Assembly: GCF_002259595.1 (NCBI RefSeq)
Contig: NZ_MWWU01000002.1
Coordinates: forward strand, 434,001-498,000
Direction: 5' to 3'
DNA from: Aeriscardovia aeriphila
GTDB lineage: Bacteria; Actinomycetota; Actinomycetes; Actinomycetales; Bifidobacteriaceae
Length of the DNA: 64,000 nucleotides
Positions 32,670 to 40,830 of the stretch are shown piece by piece. The first letter of the stretch is position 1. Every line of letters begins with the position of its first letter. Below the pieces are notes generated by a model, which saw only the letters and a list, made by a program, of their open reading frames with translations, did not search any database and was not told the origin of the DNA. The position numbers and the translations under genes are program-made.

Positions 32670-35167
32670 AGCAACACTCCAATCTGGAAGATTGCCACCG
32701 CTAAAATGTAGGCAACCAGCAAGCCGATAATCACCGTCTCTGCTGCGATCTTACGGCCAAACAGGCGCTTCTCCTCTACAACAGTTGCCAGGCAGGGCGT
32801 GTAGGCCAAAGTGAAAACCATGAAAGCCAGCGCCGCAGCCTGAGGGTGACCATTGCTTGATTTATCAAAGCTTTCGCGCAAAGCAGAGGAGAGATCGCGT
32901 GAACCAGAGTCCGAAGCATCAGCGTGGTACGCCTGGGACAGCGAGCCGACTACAACTTCCTTGGCCACAAAGCCAGACATCAGAGCGGCTGTCGCCTGCC
33001 AGTTGCCAAAGCCTGCCGGGGCGAAAACGGGAGCAACACTTTGCGCAATCGTGCCATACAAGGAGTCTTCCACGCGCGAGACCTTGCCAAAACTATCCTG
33101 AACCGGCTCGGCGGAGGCGTTTGCAGTGTTAATCTCAGGGTTTTGAGCGGAATGGCCAGCCAGGGTGCCGGACACAGGAATGGCGGAAAGCAGCCAAATG
33201 ACGAGCAACATGGACATGATGGCCGAGCTTGCCCCGCGAATAAAGTTCCACAAGCGCTTGGCAACGGAAACCACCATCAGCTTGGCACGAGGAATGTGGT
33301 AGTGCGGCAAAGCGATGACAAAAGGCTGGTTTTTCAAGTCAGAGAACTGCGTGCGGCGCAAAATCAAACCGATCAGAACAATGACCACCAGCGAGATCAC
33401 GTACATCGCAAAGATGGCAATTCCAGCGTTCTTGCGGAAGAAAGCGAAGGCGAGCACCACGTACACCGACAAACGCGCCGAACAGGAGGTAAACGGGATG
33501 AGAAGGCCCGTCATGATGCGTTGACGCTCGTCAGGAAGCGTGCGGGTTGCGGCCAGGGCGGGCAGATTGCAGCCAAAACCCACCACAAGCGGGAGGAAGG
33601 CGCGACCATCGAGGCCAATCAGACGCATCGTGCGGTTCATCACGAAGGCCGCGCGCGACAGGTAGCCCGTGTCTTCCAACAGGTAGAGCATTACGAAGAC
33701 CATCGCCATCGGCGGGACGTACGTCAAAACGGTGATAATGCCATCGATCAGGCCGTCGACCACCAGAGAATGGACCCAAGAATCGAGGCCTTGCTGGCCA
33801 GCGATCTGCCAGTTGAGCCAGTCGGCGCCGCTGTTGAGCACGCCTCGCACTTGATTATCAATAAAGTCAACGATCGGCTGTGCGACCGCAGTCGTCGCTT
33901 CGAAAACCAGGTACATGACGGCGAGGAAGATGATGATTCCCCAGACAGGGTGCAGCAACACGGCGTCAATGCGGTCGGAAAGCGTGAGATGCGTCGCGAG
34001 GGCGGGGCTGGCAGTTTTGACTTTGCTGGTGTTAATCGCTTGATCCGTTGCGGCGGTCTCGGCGGCTTCGCTCGTGTGGACGCCCTCGCTGGCTTCGCTC
34101 TCCTCTCCCGCTTCACCGTAGCCAATTGCGGTGAGCAGCCAGGAAGCCCACTGGAAACGGCGGTCAGCATTGCGCCGCAACCAGGTGCGCACACCATCCC
34201 AGCCTGAAGTGGCAAAAGCCTCTTCTCCTGGCAGCGGGTCAACGGCAGGAGCGCTCGTCAGCACTGGGTTGTGAATCTGGCGGTGAATGTGAGCGAGCAG
34301 CTGCTCAACACCCTTGCCAGTTCGCCCGTCAACGCTCACCACAGGAATATTCTCTAGAGCCGCAGAAATGCGTTGTTCTATGCCTTCAGGCTGGTGAGCA
34401 AGGTCTGCCATCGTCAGCGCCACCACGGGAGCGACGCCTGAATCGATGGCTTGGCTGAGCAGGTAGAAGCCTCGCGAAGGTGCGGTAGCGTCAATGGTAA
34501 TCACGAGAACCTGAGGGTCGGGATGGCTGCCCCAGCCCAGAGCTGTTTGCGCGGCGACTTCCTCATCGGGGCTCATCGAGGCGAAAGAGGCGGTTCCTGG
34601 TGTGTCGACAAGCTCCCAGTTCTCTTTCCTGTTCGTAGCAGGATCAGTGTAGGTGAGCTCGCCGGACTCGATCATCACCGTCGTTCCTGGCGCGTTCATC
34701 ACTGCTGCGTCCGCACCCAAGATTGCGTTGAACAGGGTCGACTTGCCAACGTTGGGGTTGCCGACGAAGACGACGCGAGGGATGCGCGTAGTAGTGTACT
34801 CTGCAGTGTGTGCCGAGTGGTTGTGTGCGTCGTAGTTGGATCCTGCAGCGTGACCAGCGTGCTGGGAGTGGTTCGCGTGGTTGTGCTCCGCGGCGTAGTC
34901 GTGCTCCGCATGAGCTTGCGAGTGACCCGGCTTATGGCCATGGCCTTCATCGCGGCCAATCAGGCGCCACAACAGCGAGAAACCGCGAGAGTGATGATGC
35001 CCCGAGTGCATCATCCCCTCTTCAGGCACGCTGTGGTCAAGCTCACTGTGTGGTGCAGGTTCTCTGTGCGCAGGTTCGCTCTGCGCTGTGGATTCGCTGG
35101 GCACTGTGGGTTTGCTGTGAAGCGGTGCGCCAGCGGAATTGTCGTGCTGATAATCTGGAGAAATCAT
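32666..35167 (-). CDS. feoB: Ferrous iron transporter FeoB with His-rich N-terminal extension
   Basis: A protein of 833 residues in the plasma membrane importing Fe(II). The G domain begins near residue 130: GNPNVGKSTLFNAILG (G1), a PGTT switch, DTPGT (G3), and a Gly-Arg-Thr-rich G5. Two Gate regions (VGFGCNLPALAATRTL and FVAKEVVVGSLSQ) and about eight helices follow. Unusual is the extension of residues 1-125, with some 25 His (HSGHHHSR, GHGHKPGHSQAHAEHDY, NHANHSQHAGHAAG) that may bind metal. Residues SPDYQHD just after the start are encoded by a CTGATAATCTGGAG word. The ATG overlaps the feoA stop. No separate ribosome site is visible, consistent with coupling. Confidence 0.93.
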   Translation of the reverse strand: MISPDYQHDNSAGAPLHSKPTVPSESTAQSEPAHREPAPHSELDHSVPEEGMMHSGHHHSRGFSLLWRLIGRDEGHGHKPGHSQAHAEHDYAAEHNHANHSQHAGHAAGSNYDAHNHSAHTAEYTTTRIPRVVFVGNPNVGKSTLFNAILGADAAVMNAPGTTVMIESGELTYTDPATNRKENWELVDTPGTASFASMSPDEEVAAQTALGWGSHPDPQVLVITIDATAPSRGFYLLSQAIDSGVAPVVALTMADLAHQPEGIEQRISAALENIPVVSVDGRTGKGVEQLLAHIHRQIHNPVLTSAPAVDPLPGEEAFATSGWDGVRTWLRRNADRRFQWASWLLTAIGYGEAGEESEASEGVHTSEAAETAATDQAINTSKVKTASPALATHLTLSDRIDAVLLHPVWGIIIFLAVMYLVFEATTAVAQPIVDFIDNQVRGVLNSGADWLNWQIAGQQGLDSWVHSLVVDGLIDGIITVLTYVPPMAMVFVMLYLLEDTGYLSRAAFVMNRTMRLIGLDGRAFLPLVVGFGCNLPALAATRTLPDERQRIMTGLLIPFTSCSARLSVYVVLAFAFFRKNAGIAIFAMYVISLVVIVLIGLILRRTQFSDLKNQPFVIALPHYHIPRAKLMVVSVAKRLWNFIRGASSAIMSMLLVIWLLSAIPVSGTLAGHSAQNPEINTANASAEPVQDSFGKVSRVEDSLYGTIAQSVAPVFAPAGFGNWQATAALMSGFVAKEVVVGSLSQAYHADASDSGSRDLSSALRESFDKSSNGHPQAAALAFMVFTLAYTPCLATVVEEKRLFGRKIAAETVIIGLLVAYILAVAIFQIGVLL

Positions 35168-35415
35168 AGTGTTTTAAGGGTTGGGCTGAGCACGTTGACC
35201 ACAATGGAGCGCGCTGTTTTTCTGTCGATGGCCAGGCGTTCGCTTCCGTGAGCAATGACTTGGCCGAAAAGGTGTGATGACAGCAGAATTTCGACAGTAT
35301 CGCCGGGGCGCAAACCCATCTCCCCGATGCGGATTGCCTGCTCTTCGTTGAGATTGCAGGCTTGAATGCGTGCGCGCATTCCCCTGCGGCAATCGCTTAA
35401 CTGTATCTGCTTCAT
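35164..35415 (-). CDS. feoA: Ferrous iron transport protein A
   Basis: A protein of 83 residues with an SH3-like fold that supports FeoB. Features: an N-terminal IQLSDCRRGMRARIQACN, then a central IRIGEMGLRPGDTVEILLSSHLFGQ with the L-G-L-x-P-G pattern, and the C-terminal basic GSERLAIDRKTA. ATG 35415 is chosen because the conserved domain starts just after it; the 15 upstream residues are not conserved. It overlaps feoB by 4 bases (ATGA). Regulation is unclear: no DtxR/IdeR-type box is obvious by eye in the short upstream region. Confidence 0.9.
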   Translation of the reverse strand: MKQIQLSDCRRGMRARIQACNLNEEQAIRIGEMGLRPGDTVEILLSSHLFGQVIAHGSERLAIDRKTARSIVVNVLSPTLKTL

Positions 35416-35509
35416 TGTGACATCATAAAACATGCTGGGCACGGAACAGGCTCTGAGCATGCTGCTCGTGTCGGCGGGTGGTTTGCGGACAGGGGTAGGA
35501 AAACAAAAA

Positions 35510-35531
35510 AGGCCAGAGCGAACTCTGACCT
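35510..35531 (-). terminator. tRNA-Asn terminator
   Basis: AGGCCAGAG (35510-35518) pairs with CTCTGACCT (35523-35531) with one G-T pair around CGAA; on the minus strand T6 follows. It lies directly after the tRNA 3' end. Confidence 0.85.
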
Positions 35532-35533
35532 GT

Positions 35534-35609
35534 TGGCTCCCGATGCTGGACTCGAACCGGCGACATTTCGATTAACAGTCGAACGCTCTACCAACTGAGC
35601 TAATCGGGA
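35534..35609 (-). tRNA. tRNA-Asn (GTT)
   Basis: Reading the minus strand: acceptor TCCCGAT, D-arm TAGCTCAGTTGGTAGAGC, anticodon arm with GTT in the loop (CTGTTAA), T-arm with GGTTCGAGTCC, acceptor ATCGGGA, discriminator G and an encoded CCA (35534-35536). All four arms pair normally, so the gene is intact. Confidence 0.95.
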
Positions 35610-35717
35610 ATGTGTTGCGTTGGCAACAGAAAGAAACTATACGCAGATGAAAGCCAGTTCGCAAACCTCGGCGTGTCGATAAGCTCAAATCGGTGTGATG
35701 ACGCGGTTTTCCAAAAG

Positions 35718-35726
35718 TTATCCACA
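35718..35726 (+). promoter_or_regulatory. Isolated perfect DnaA box
   Basis: TTATCCACA, the consensus DnaA box, lies between tRNA-Asn and the surface-protein gene. I see only one copy here, so it is not an origin; it may be a chance match or a DnaA-titration/regulatory site. Confidence 0.4.
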
Positions 35727-35792
35727 TTTTGCGAGAAAACCTGTTCGCGCGTATCTCCTCGGCTTGGATGGAGCTAACGAAAGGAGGATGCG

Positions 35793-38405
35793 ATGAAATG
35801 GTTCACTCGCTTGAAAGGATTGACCGACTGCCCTGCCTCGACGATGAAGAGAGCTGGCCGTCAGCAATCTCATGTTTATGGCCCGACTCGTTTGAACTTG
35901 GGTTCTGCTGCTCGTCACGCTTCGGGTTTGGTACGGGCACGATTTGTGATTATCAGTGTGGTTGCTTTGCTGATGCTGTGCTGTGTGCCGCGTGCTGATG
36001 CTTTGACGTATTGGTATAACTTGCCGGGTTTGTCGATGAAGAATTCTCAGGGCCGGGTTTTGGTTGGTCTGGGAATTATGGGTTATAAGGATGGTTTGCC
36101 GTTTTACTGTGTGGAGGCGGGTATTGATTTTCTCGCTGGTTCGGGTGATGACGGGTGGAAGCCTGCTACGGGTGAGAAGTATCGTATTGCGGCTGAATTG
36201 GTGACGGAGCATAAGGATAATCATGATGATTTGATTCAGGCTGCGGTGGCGTGGGCTATTCATGATCATTTGGAAGAGAATTCTTTGTGGTCATCGATTA
36301 AGAAAGAGACCATGATGGGTGGTTATACCACTCAGCAGGTGGCGGATACTGCGCGCAGGTTGTGGGATGAGGCTGCGAAGCATACGGTGAGTTCAGCAGC
36401 GGTGAGGCTGGTGGATTCGAATGTGTTGCACGGCACAATTGTGGTTGAGTTGCGCAGCGCGGATGGGACGGTTGAAGGGGTGAATTGGCATCTGGAATAT
36501 GATGATTCGCTCATTGATGTGCAAGGGCCGATTCGTGGGAAGACCGGTAAGGAGACGATTCGTATTCCGTGGACGGCGCGTTCTGCGGGCAAGGCGGATG
36601 TGAAGGTCGTCTATGACGTGGTGGAGGGGCGGAGGAAAGAGAATATTGCGGGTAAGCAGAATCTCTTTATGCCTACGGGCTACCAGCATAAGAGTCAGGG
36701 TATTCAGTTTGATGTGGATAATCGTTTCCAACCGCTGATTACCTCGGATGCTGCGGATCATCGTATTGAACCGGGTCAGATGCCCCATGATCGTATTACG
36801 TGGTCTGTTGACCCTTGTGCGCCTCTCCCGTCCTGGCCAGACAATGCTCCCGTACGTGCGCAAGCTCAGGTCTGGTTCAGTAACACTGAACCTCAAGAGG
36901 GTAAGAAGCTTGAGGATGCGAGGTTGCTTGCCCAAGTGGAGAGTATTTCTGACCGCGCGCAAACCCAAACGGTAGAGCTAAGTAAACTCTCCTCGCAGTG
37001 GCTTGCTGACCATCCGGGTGCAACCCCGAGGAATATTGGTGATTCTGGTTGGCTGGTGTGGCAGTGGTCCATCACTCGCAAACAACAGATTCCTGAGGTG
37101 GCTGGACAGTTGCGTGATGAGTATTGGACAGATGGTATTCAACCAGGAGAAACCGTGGATGCGCGTTTGCGTGCGATGAAGCCGGTTATCCACTCCTCCG
37201 TGCGTCAAGCTCAACAGCTTGCTAGCGACGTTGAAGAGAACAGCGTTGAGGAGAACGGGGTTGAGGAGAACAGGGTTGAGGAAGATCCTGTTCTGGATGC
37301 CATCATGCGTGATCGCGAAGAGCCTATCCGCGACACGGTGAGCCTTGACGTGGAGGATATCAACGGTGACGGTGTTGTGGATACTCACGACTGGCTACAC
37401 ACCCGCACGGGCTGGGGTGAGAATGCAGAAACCGAGGAAAACCAGATCAGCCTCGTGGTGAAAGGTGAGCTGCTCGGCGGTCTCGCGACTGATCAGATGG
37501 CAAGCCTACTCGAAAACCCGAGTGCGAAGCTTCCTGAGGGAGTCACTCGTCTAGCAACGACGGAGTTTTCGACTAATCATGCGGGCACTTTCTTGATCAG
37601 TTCTTCGGATGAGGATGAGAAGCGCGTGGCTTCCTGGCATCCCGAGCCCGGTGTGGTGTTGGATGAGTTGGAATCGGGCTATCAGTTCTTCCGCTTCTGG
37701 GTGGACACGCAGGCCAGTGGTATCGCCCAGCAGACCGGCTTGGAGCCTACGGCTGTGTACCCGTTTATTCAGGGTGATGTTGCTGAAGATTATGGTGCCG
37801 CTGATGAGACGGTGTATACCCGCTCAAACGTGGCATTGCTCACGAAGGCGGATCGAGACACGCTGGTAATCCCGGCAAGCGAAAATGCCGAGCAGCAGGT
37901 GGGTACTTTTACAGTTACTGACCGTTTGGAGCTGAAAGGCGCTGGTGAGGCGGATACATGGCCGATTGACGCTTCGGGTAAACCGGTGGCAGTGAGCTTG
38001 CAGGGCACGCTGTACAAGGTGGATGGTGAGCTTCCCAGCGTCAGCGATGAGGTTCCCGATTCCGCCCAGATTGTCAGTGTGCGTGATGTCACTGTCTCGG
38101 GTTTCTCTTCGAAGGATGCTGAGCTTGAGGTGAGCTTGGTTCCGGGCAATTACACCTGGATGTGGAAGGTGAAAGAGCTGCCGAGTGCGTTTGCGGAGAA
38201 TTCTTTTGCTCATCAGTTTGCCCAGCCTGCGGAATCCTTCCAGGTAACGCGCGAGAAATTGCCTCAGACGGGTACAACATCCTGGTCGCTGCTCGTTCTT
38301 GTTGCAGCAGCGGTGAGTTTGATGCTGGTTGCTGCCTTGTTGCTGCTCATCTCGCGCCATTCGTGTTATTCGATGCGTCGTGCTCAGCCCTTACACCGCA
38401 AGTGA
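35793..38405 (+). CDS. LPxTG-anchored surface protein with thioester (TQXA-like) domain
   Basis: A cell wall protein of 870 residues. A long basic N-terminus and hydrophobic segment (FVIISVVALLMLCCVPRADA, about 52-71) form the signal peptide. Next comes a probable thioester domain: Cys in FYCVEAG (near 109) and Gln in LIQAAVAWAIHDHL (near 152) match the Y-C-x-E and [TIV]-Q-A-A-x-W patterns whose Cys and Gln form the reactive bond in TQXA adhesins. Later are VEEN tandem repeats (about 482-498), an EF-hand-like DINGDGVVDTHDW (dockerin-like), and the sorting signal LPQTG, membrane helix and basic end. Its ribosome site AAAGGAGG is strong. Likely role: covalent or tight attachment to host surface; target unknown. 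No sortase gene is nearby. Confidence 0.8.
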   Translation: MKWFTRLKGLTDCPASTMKRAGRQQSHVYGPTRLNLGSAARHASGLVRARFVIISVVALLMLCCVPRADALTYWYNLPGLSMKNSQGRVLVGLGIMGYKDGLPFYCVEAGIDFLAGSGDDGWKPATGEKYRIAAELVTEHKDNHDDLIQAAVAWAIHDHLEENSLWSSIKKETMMGGYTTQQVADTARRLWDEAAKHTVSSAAVRLVDSNVLHGTIVVELRSADGTVEGVNWHLEYDDSLIDVQGPIRGKTGKETIRIPWTARSAGKADVKVVYDVVEGRRKENIAGKQNLFMPTGYQHKSQGIQFDVDNRFQPLITSDAADHRIEPGQMPHDRITWSVDPCAPLPSWPDNAPVRAQAQVWFSNTEPQEGKKLEDARLLAQVESISDRAQTQTVELSKLSSQWLADHPGATPRNIGDSGWLVWQWSITRKQQIPEVAGQLRDEYWTDGIQPGETVDARLRAMKPVIHSSVRQAQQLASDVEENSVEENGVEENRVEEDPVLDAIMRDREEPIRDTVSLDVEDINGDGVVDTHDWLHTRTGWGENAETEENQISLVVKGELLGGLATDQMASLLENPSAKLPEGVTRLATTEFSTNHAGTFLISSSDEDEKRVASWHPEPGVVLDELESGYQFFRFWVDTQASGIAQQTGLEPTAVYPFIQGDVAEDYGAADETVYTRSNVALLTKADRDTLVIPASENAEQQVGTFTVTDRLELKGAGEADTWPIDASGKPVAVSLQGTLYKVDGELPSVSDEVPDSAQIVSVRDVTVSGFSSKDAELEVSLVPGNYTWMWKVKELPSAFAENSFAHQFAQPAESFQVTREKLPQTGTTSWSLLVLVAAAVSLMLVAALLLLISRHSCYSMRRAQPLHRK

Positions 38406-38413
38406 GGTAGAAG

Positions 38414-39031
38414 ATGAGTTTGTGGACGATCTTGGTGCGCATTCCCCTCGCTCTAGTGATGATTCTCGTGATGTTGATTATGCCTCCTCGCTGGCAGGGC
38501 GGTTCGCCGTCTCTCTGGATGATCTCCCCGTTTGAACGCCAGACGAGTGAGCACGCAGCTTCACAGGGTGGTGTGAAAGGGGCGAGTAAGCAAGGTTGTG
38601 AACGCCTGTACTGGCCGGTAAGGCTCAGCACCGGAAAAGATGCTTCTGAGGTGCTCTCCCCTGCCGTCATTCCTAAAGAAAACTGGAAGAAAGGTCATCG
38701 CGGTATCGATGTTGCCATTGATGAAGGCTCGCAGATTATCGCACCTGGGAAGGCCATGGTGGTGATGTCTGGCAAAGTCGGTGGCAAAGATGTGCTCTCA
38801 CTGGCTTTAGACAATGGCCTCACCGTCAGTATTGAACCTGCCATCAGTAGCGCGAAAAAGGGAGCAACCGTTCAGGCAGGCGAGATTATCGGCGAGGTGG
38901 AAGGAATATCTGACCATTGTGAGAACACCTGTGCGCATATCGGTGTGCGGCGAGGAAACACCTACCTCAACCCTACAGCTGCGTTGAACCCCGTGAGAGT
39001 CGTGCTCTTAGAGTCCCGCATCAGCAGCTGA
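38414..39031 (+). CDS. M23/LytM-like peptidase-domain protein with degenerate metal site
   Basis: A protein of 205 residues, starting 9 bases after the surface-protein gene and so probably in its operon. An N-terminal transmembrane segment (about 5-25, ILVRIPLALVMILVMLIMP) is followed by an M23-type beta domain (about 85-200). The first metal motif is intact (GHRGIDVAI, HxxxD), but the second, normally HxH, reads CAHIGVR, with Cys at the first His position. It could still bind zinc or be an inactive wall-binding domain, as in other bifidobacterial M23-like proteins. The 3' end overlaps the convergent lipoprotein gene by 24 bases. Confidence 0.7.
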   Translation: MSLWTILVRIPLALVMILVMLIMPPRWQGGSPSLWMISPFERQTSEHAASQGGVKGASKQGCERLYWPVRLSTGKDASEVLSPAVIPKENWKKGHRGIDVAIDEGSQIIAPGKAMVVMSGKVGGKDVLSLALDNGLTVSIEPAISSAKKGATVQAGEIIGEVEGISDHCENTCAHIGVRRGNTYLNPTAALNPVRVVLLESRISS

Positions 39032-40738
39032 AATGTAGCCTTCCTTGATCAAATTCTTCACCTGGGAAGAACTGATCGGGACAAGGTCAACACTGATCAG
39101 CGTGCGAGAAGCACGGGAGGAGAGCGTCATGCCCTCCAGTTCATTAACTTTGGCTGCGAGCTTCTTGTGTAAAGCAGCATTGCGTGCCAACAGTGCAAAC
39201 AGGGAGGCAATGCTCTCCTCATTGCTGATGCCAGTTACCCACTCTTTGCCCGAAACAATGGAAGGCACATCAATAGCACCATAACCGCTGATCACCGGCC
39301 ACATACTGTTGAATTCAGCAGAAGGAAGAGTGTTGGCCGGGTAAGGAACCTTGTGCTTATTCAATACTTTCTTGCCCGAAAGAGAGTTGACTATACCGCT
39401 CAAGCTCACGTCTGGGTTGATGTCAGCAGCAGAACCTTGGTATCCCTTGCTGGTGAGAACGGAAACCAGTTGGGTGGAAATATAATCCGTACCTGCAATC
39501 ACCGCATCGAGGGCAATAGTGGAAGACTTCATAAACGGTAACGCCTTCATCAAGCCATTGGATGTGGTTGCACCACCCTGCTGTTCAATCAGGTCATCCA
39601 ATAAGCTCGTCAGACGGTGAGAAATATCCGCCGAATATAAGTCAGAGCCGAAGTAGAAATCCCGTGCAGCTGACGAGTCGAGGAAGGAGGACAAGGACTT
39701 CACTTCAGGCAAGCCCACCAGTTGAATCACTCCCTGCTGTAACGGAGTTTCCAACATGGAGAACACGCCGGAAAGGAAGTCTTTGCTCGCCTCATTCTGC
39801 GGGTTGCCCGGAACCAGCAGCAACACCTGAGCAGGGTTCGAAGCAGAAAGCGTATTCGCACGAATCTTACTCAACGCTTCCCTGGCCTGAAGAACACCAA
39901 TACTTTCCGGTGTTGCCATATCTACATACGCATCCATATGAGCAGATACGAGGTCCGAGCAGCCGACCATGCGCACTCCGCGAGCAGAAAGGGTGCGTAC
40001 CAGTTCTGCACTGCGGCTACGAGCAGCATCGAGCTCTTCGTCGTCTTCCAAAGCGGTGTCGTCGGCCGCAGAATCGTTCAAGCCCTCCGAATGAGCCGAG
40101 TCGCTCGATTCACTCGAACCGGCAGAATTGCTCGAACTACTCGAACTGTTCAATCTGCTTGAGCTGCGGGAGGTGTTCCAATGCTGCGAAGAGGAAGTGT
40201 ACTTGTCCGACTCAGAATTTTCAGACTGATAATCTGAAGAAGAACTGGAGACATACTGCGGAGTGTCGCCCTCGCTGGTTTCGGGAGTGGAATGGAAGCC
40301 GGAGGAATTGAGGCTTACGCTCGGCGAAGTCAACCCTCCCCACAACGAGGTAACCGGTTCAACGCGAGGTGCGCACAAAAACAGCGTATTGCCTTTCAAA
40401 TCCGTCGAACTTGCAGAATTCTCAGAAGCCTCGCTACTCCACTGTTGCTCGAGCTTTTCCAACTGTTGAGCTTGTTGGACGGCGTCGCGAGCGTACTGGG
40501 TGGTAATCGAAGAGGAAGAGAAACCGGATTTTTGCAAGGCTTGTTGCGTGCGTTTTGCCAAGCTTGCCCACGAGTTGAGCGACATGCTCGACTGTAAAGC
40601 GGAAGGGTCGGCCGGAAGCAGGAGTCCGACGCGCGAGTGTGCGGGAACGCCCGTGTTGGAGCTGGGTTGTGACGAGCAGGCGGTAAGGCTCGTCAGAAGG
40701 GCGAGCGTGATGGCGGTGGCCGCACTCTTTCTCATCAT
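39008..40738 (-). CDS. Substrate-binding-like lipoprotein (periplasmic-binding type 1 fold) with Ser-rich insert
   Basis: About 576 residues from ATG 40738 or its neighbours (40735, 40747), chosen to place the signal peptide MRKSAATAITLALLTSLTAC at the N-terminus; LTAC is the lipobox cut and lipidated by Lgt/LspA. The mature part resembles sugar-binding proteins of the LacI-like type 1 class: VGLLLPADPSALQSSMSLNSWASL, QVLLLVPGNPQNE, and a C-terminal FALLARNAALHKKL. Residues about 150-250 are a Ser/Glu/Asp-rich linker, with SSDYQSEN encoded by a recurring word (40226-40239). It has no permease neighbour, so it may be a receptor or orphan binding protein. It is convergent with the M23-like gene. 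Confidence 0.6.
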   Translation of the reverse strand: MMRKSAATAITLALLTSLTACSSQPSSNTGVPAHSRVGLLLPADPSALQSSMSLNSWASLAKRTQQALQKSGFSSSSITTQYARDAVQQAQQLEKLEQQWSSEASENSASSTDLKGNTLFLCAPRVEPVTSLWGGLTSPSVSLNSSGFHSTPETSEGDTPQYVSSSSSDYQSENSESDKYTSSSQHWNTSRSSSRLNSSSSSSNSAGSSESSDSAHSEGLNDSAADDTALEDDEELDAARSRSAELVRTLSARGVRMVGCSDLVSAHMDAYVDMATPESIGVLQAREALSKIRANTLSASNPAQVLLLVPGNPQNEASKDFLSGVFSMLETPLQQGVIQLVGLPEVKSLSSFLDSSAARDFYFGSDLYSADISHRLTSLLDDLIEQQGGATTSNGLMKALPFMKSSTIALDAVIAGTDYISTQLVSVLTSKGYQGSAADINPDVSLSGIVNSLSGKKVLNKHKVPYPANTLPSAEFNSMWPVISGYGAIDVPSIVSGKEWVTGISNEESIASLFALLARNAALHKKLAAKVNELEGMTLSSRASRTLISVDLVPISSSQVKNLIKEGYISAADAGL

Positions 40739-40830
40739 ATGACCCATGTGTTGCACGTTTCCTAGTCTAGCCGTTTGTGAAACTGAGGTGTGGCTAGCCA
40801 AGTGTGCTAGCTCTCAGGTAGTCTAGAGCC

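Noticed and set aside
32924-34207. Plus-strand open frame opposite feoB
   Set aside because: Antisense of feoB, which has clear G-domain and gate motifs; no independent start signal.
35718-35726. Replication origin suggested by a perfect DnaA box
   Set aside because: Only one box was seen, with no AT-rich unwinding element and no dnaA or dnaN nearby.
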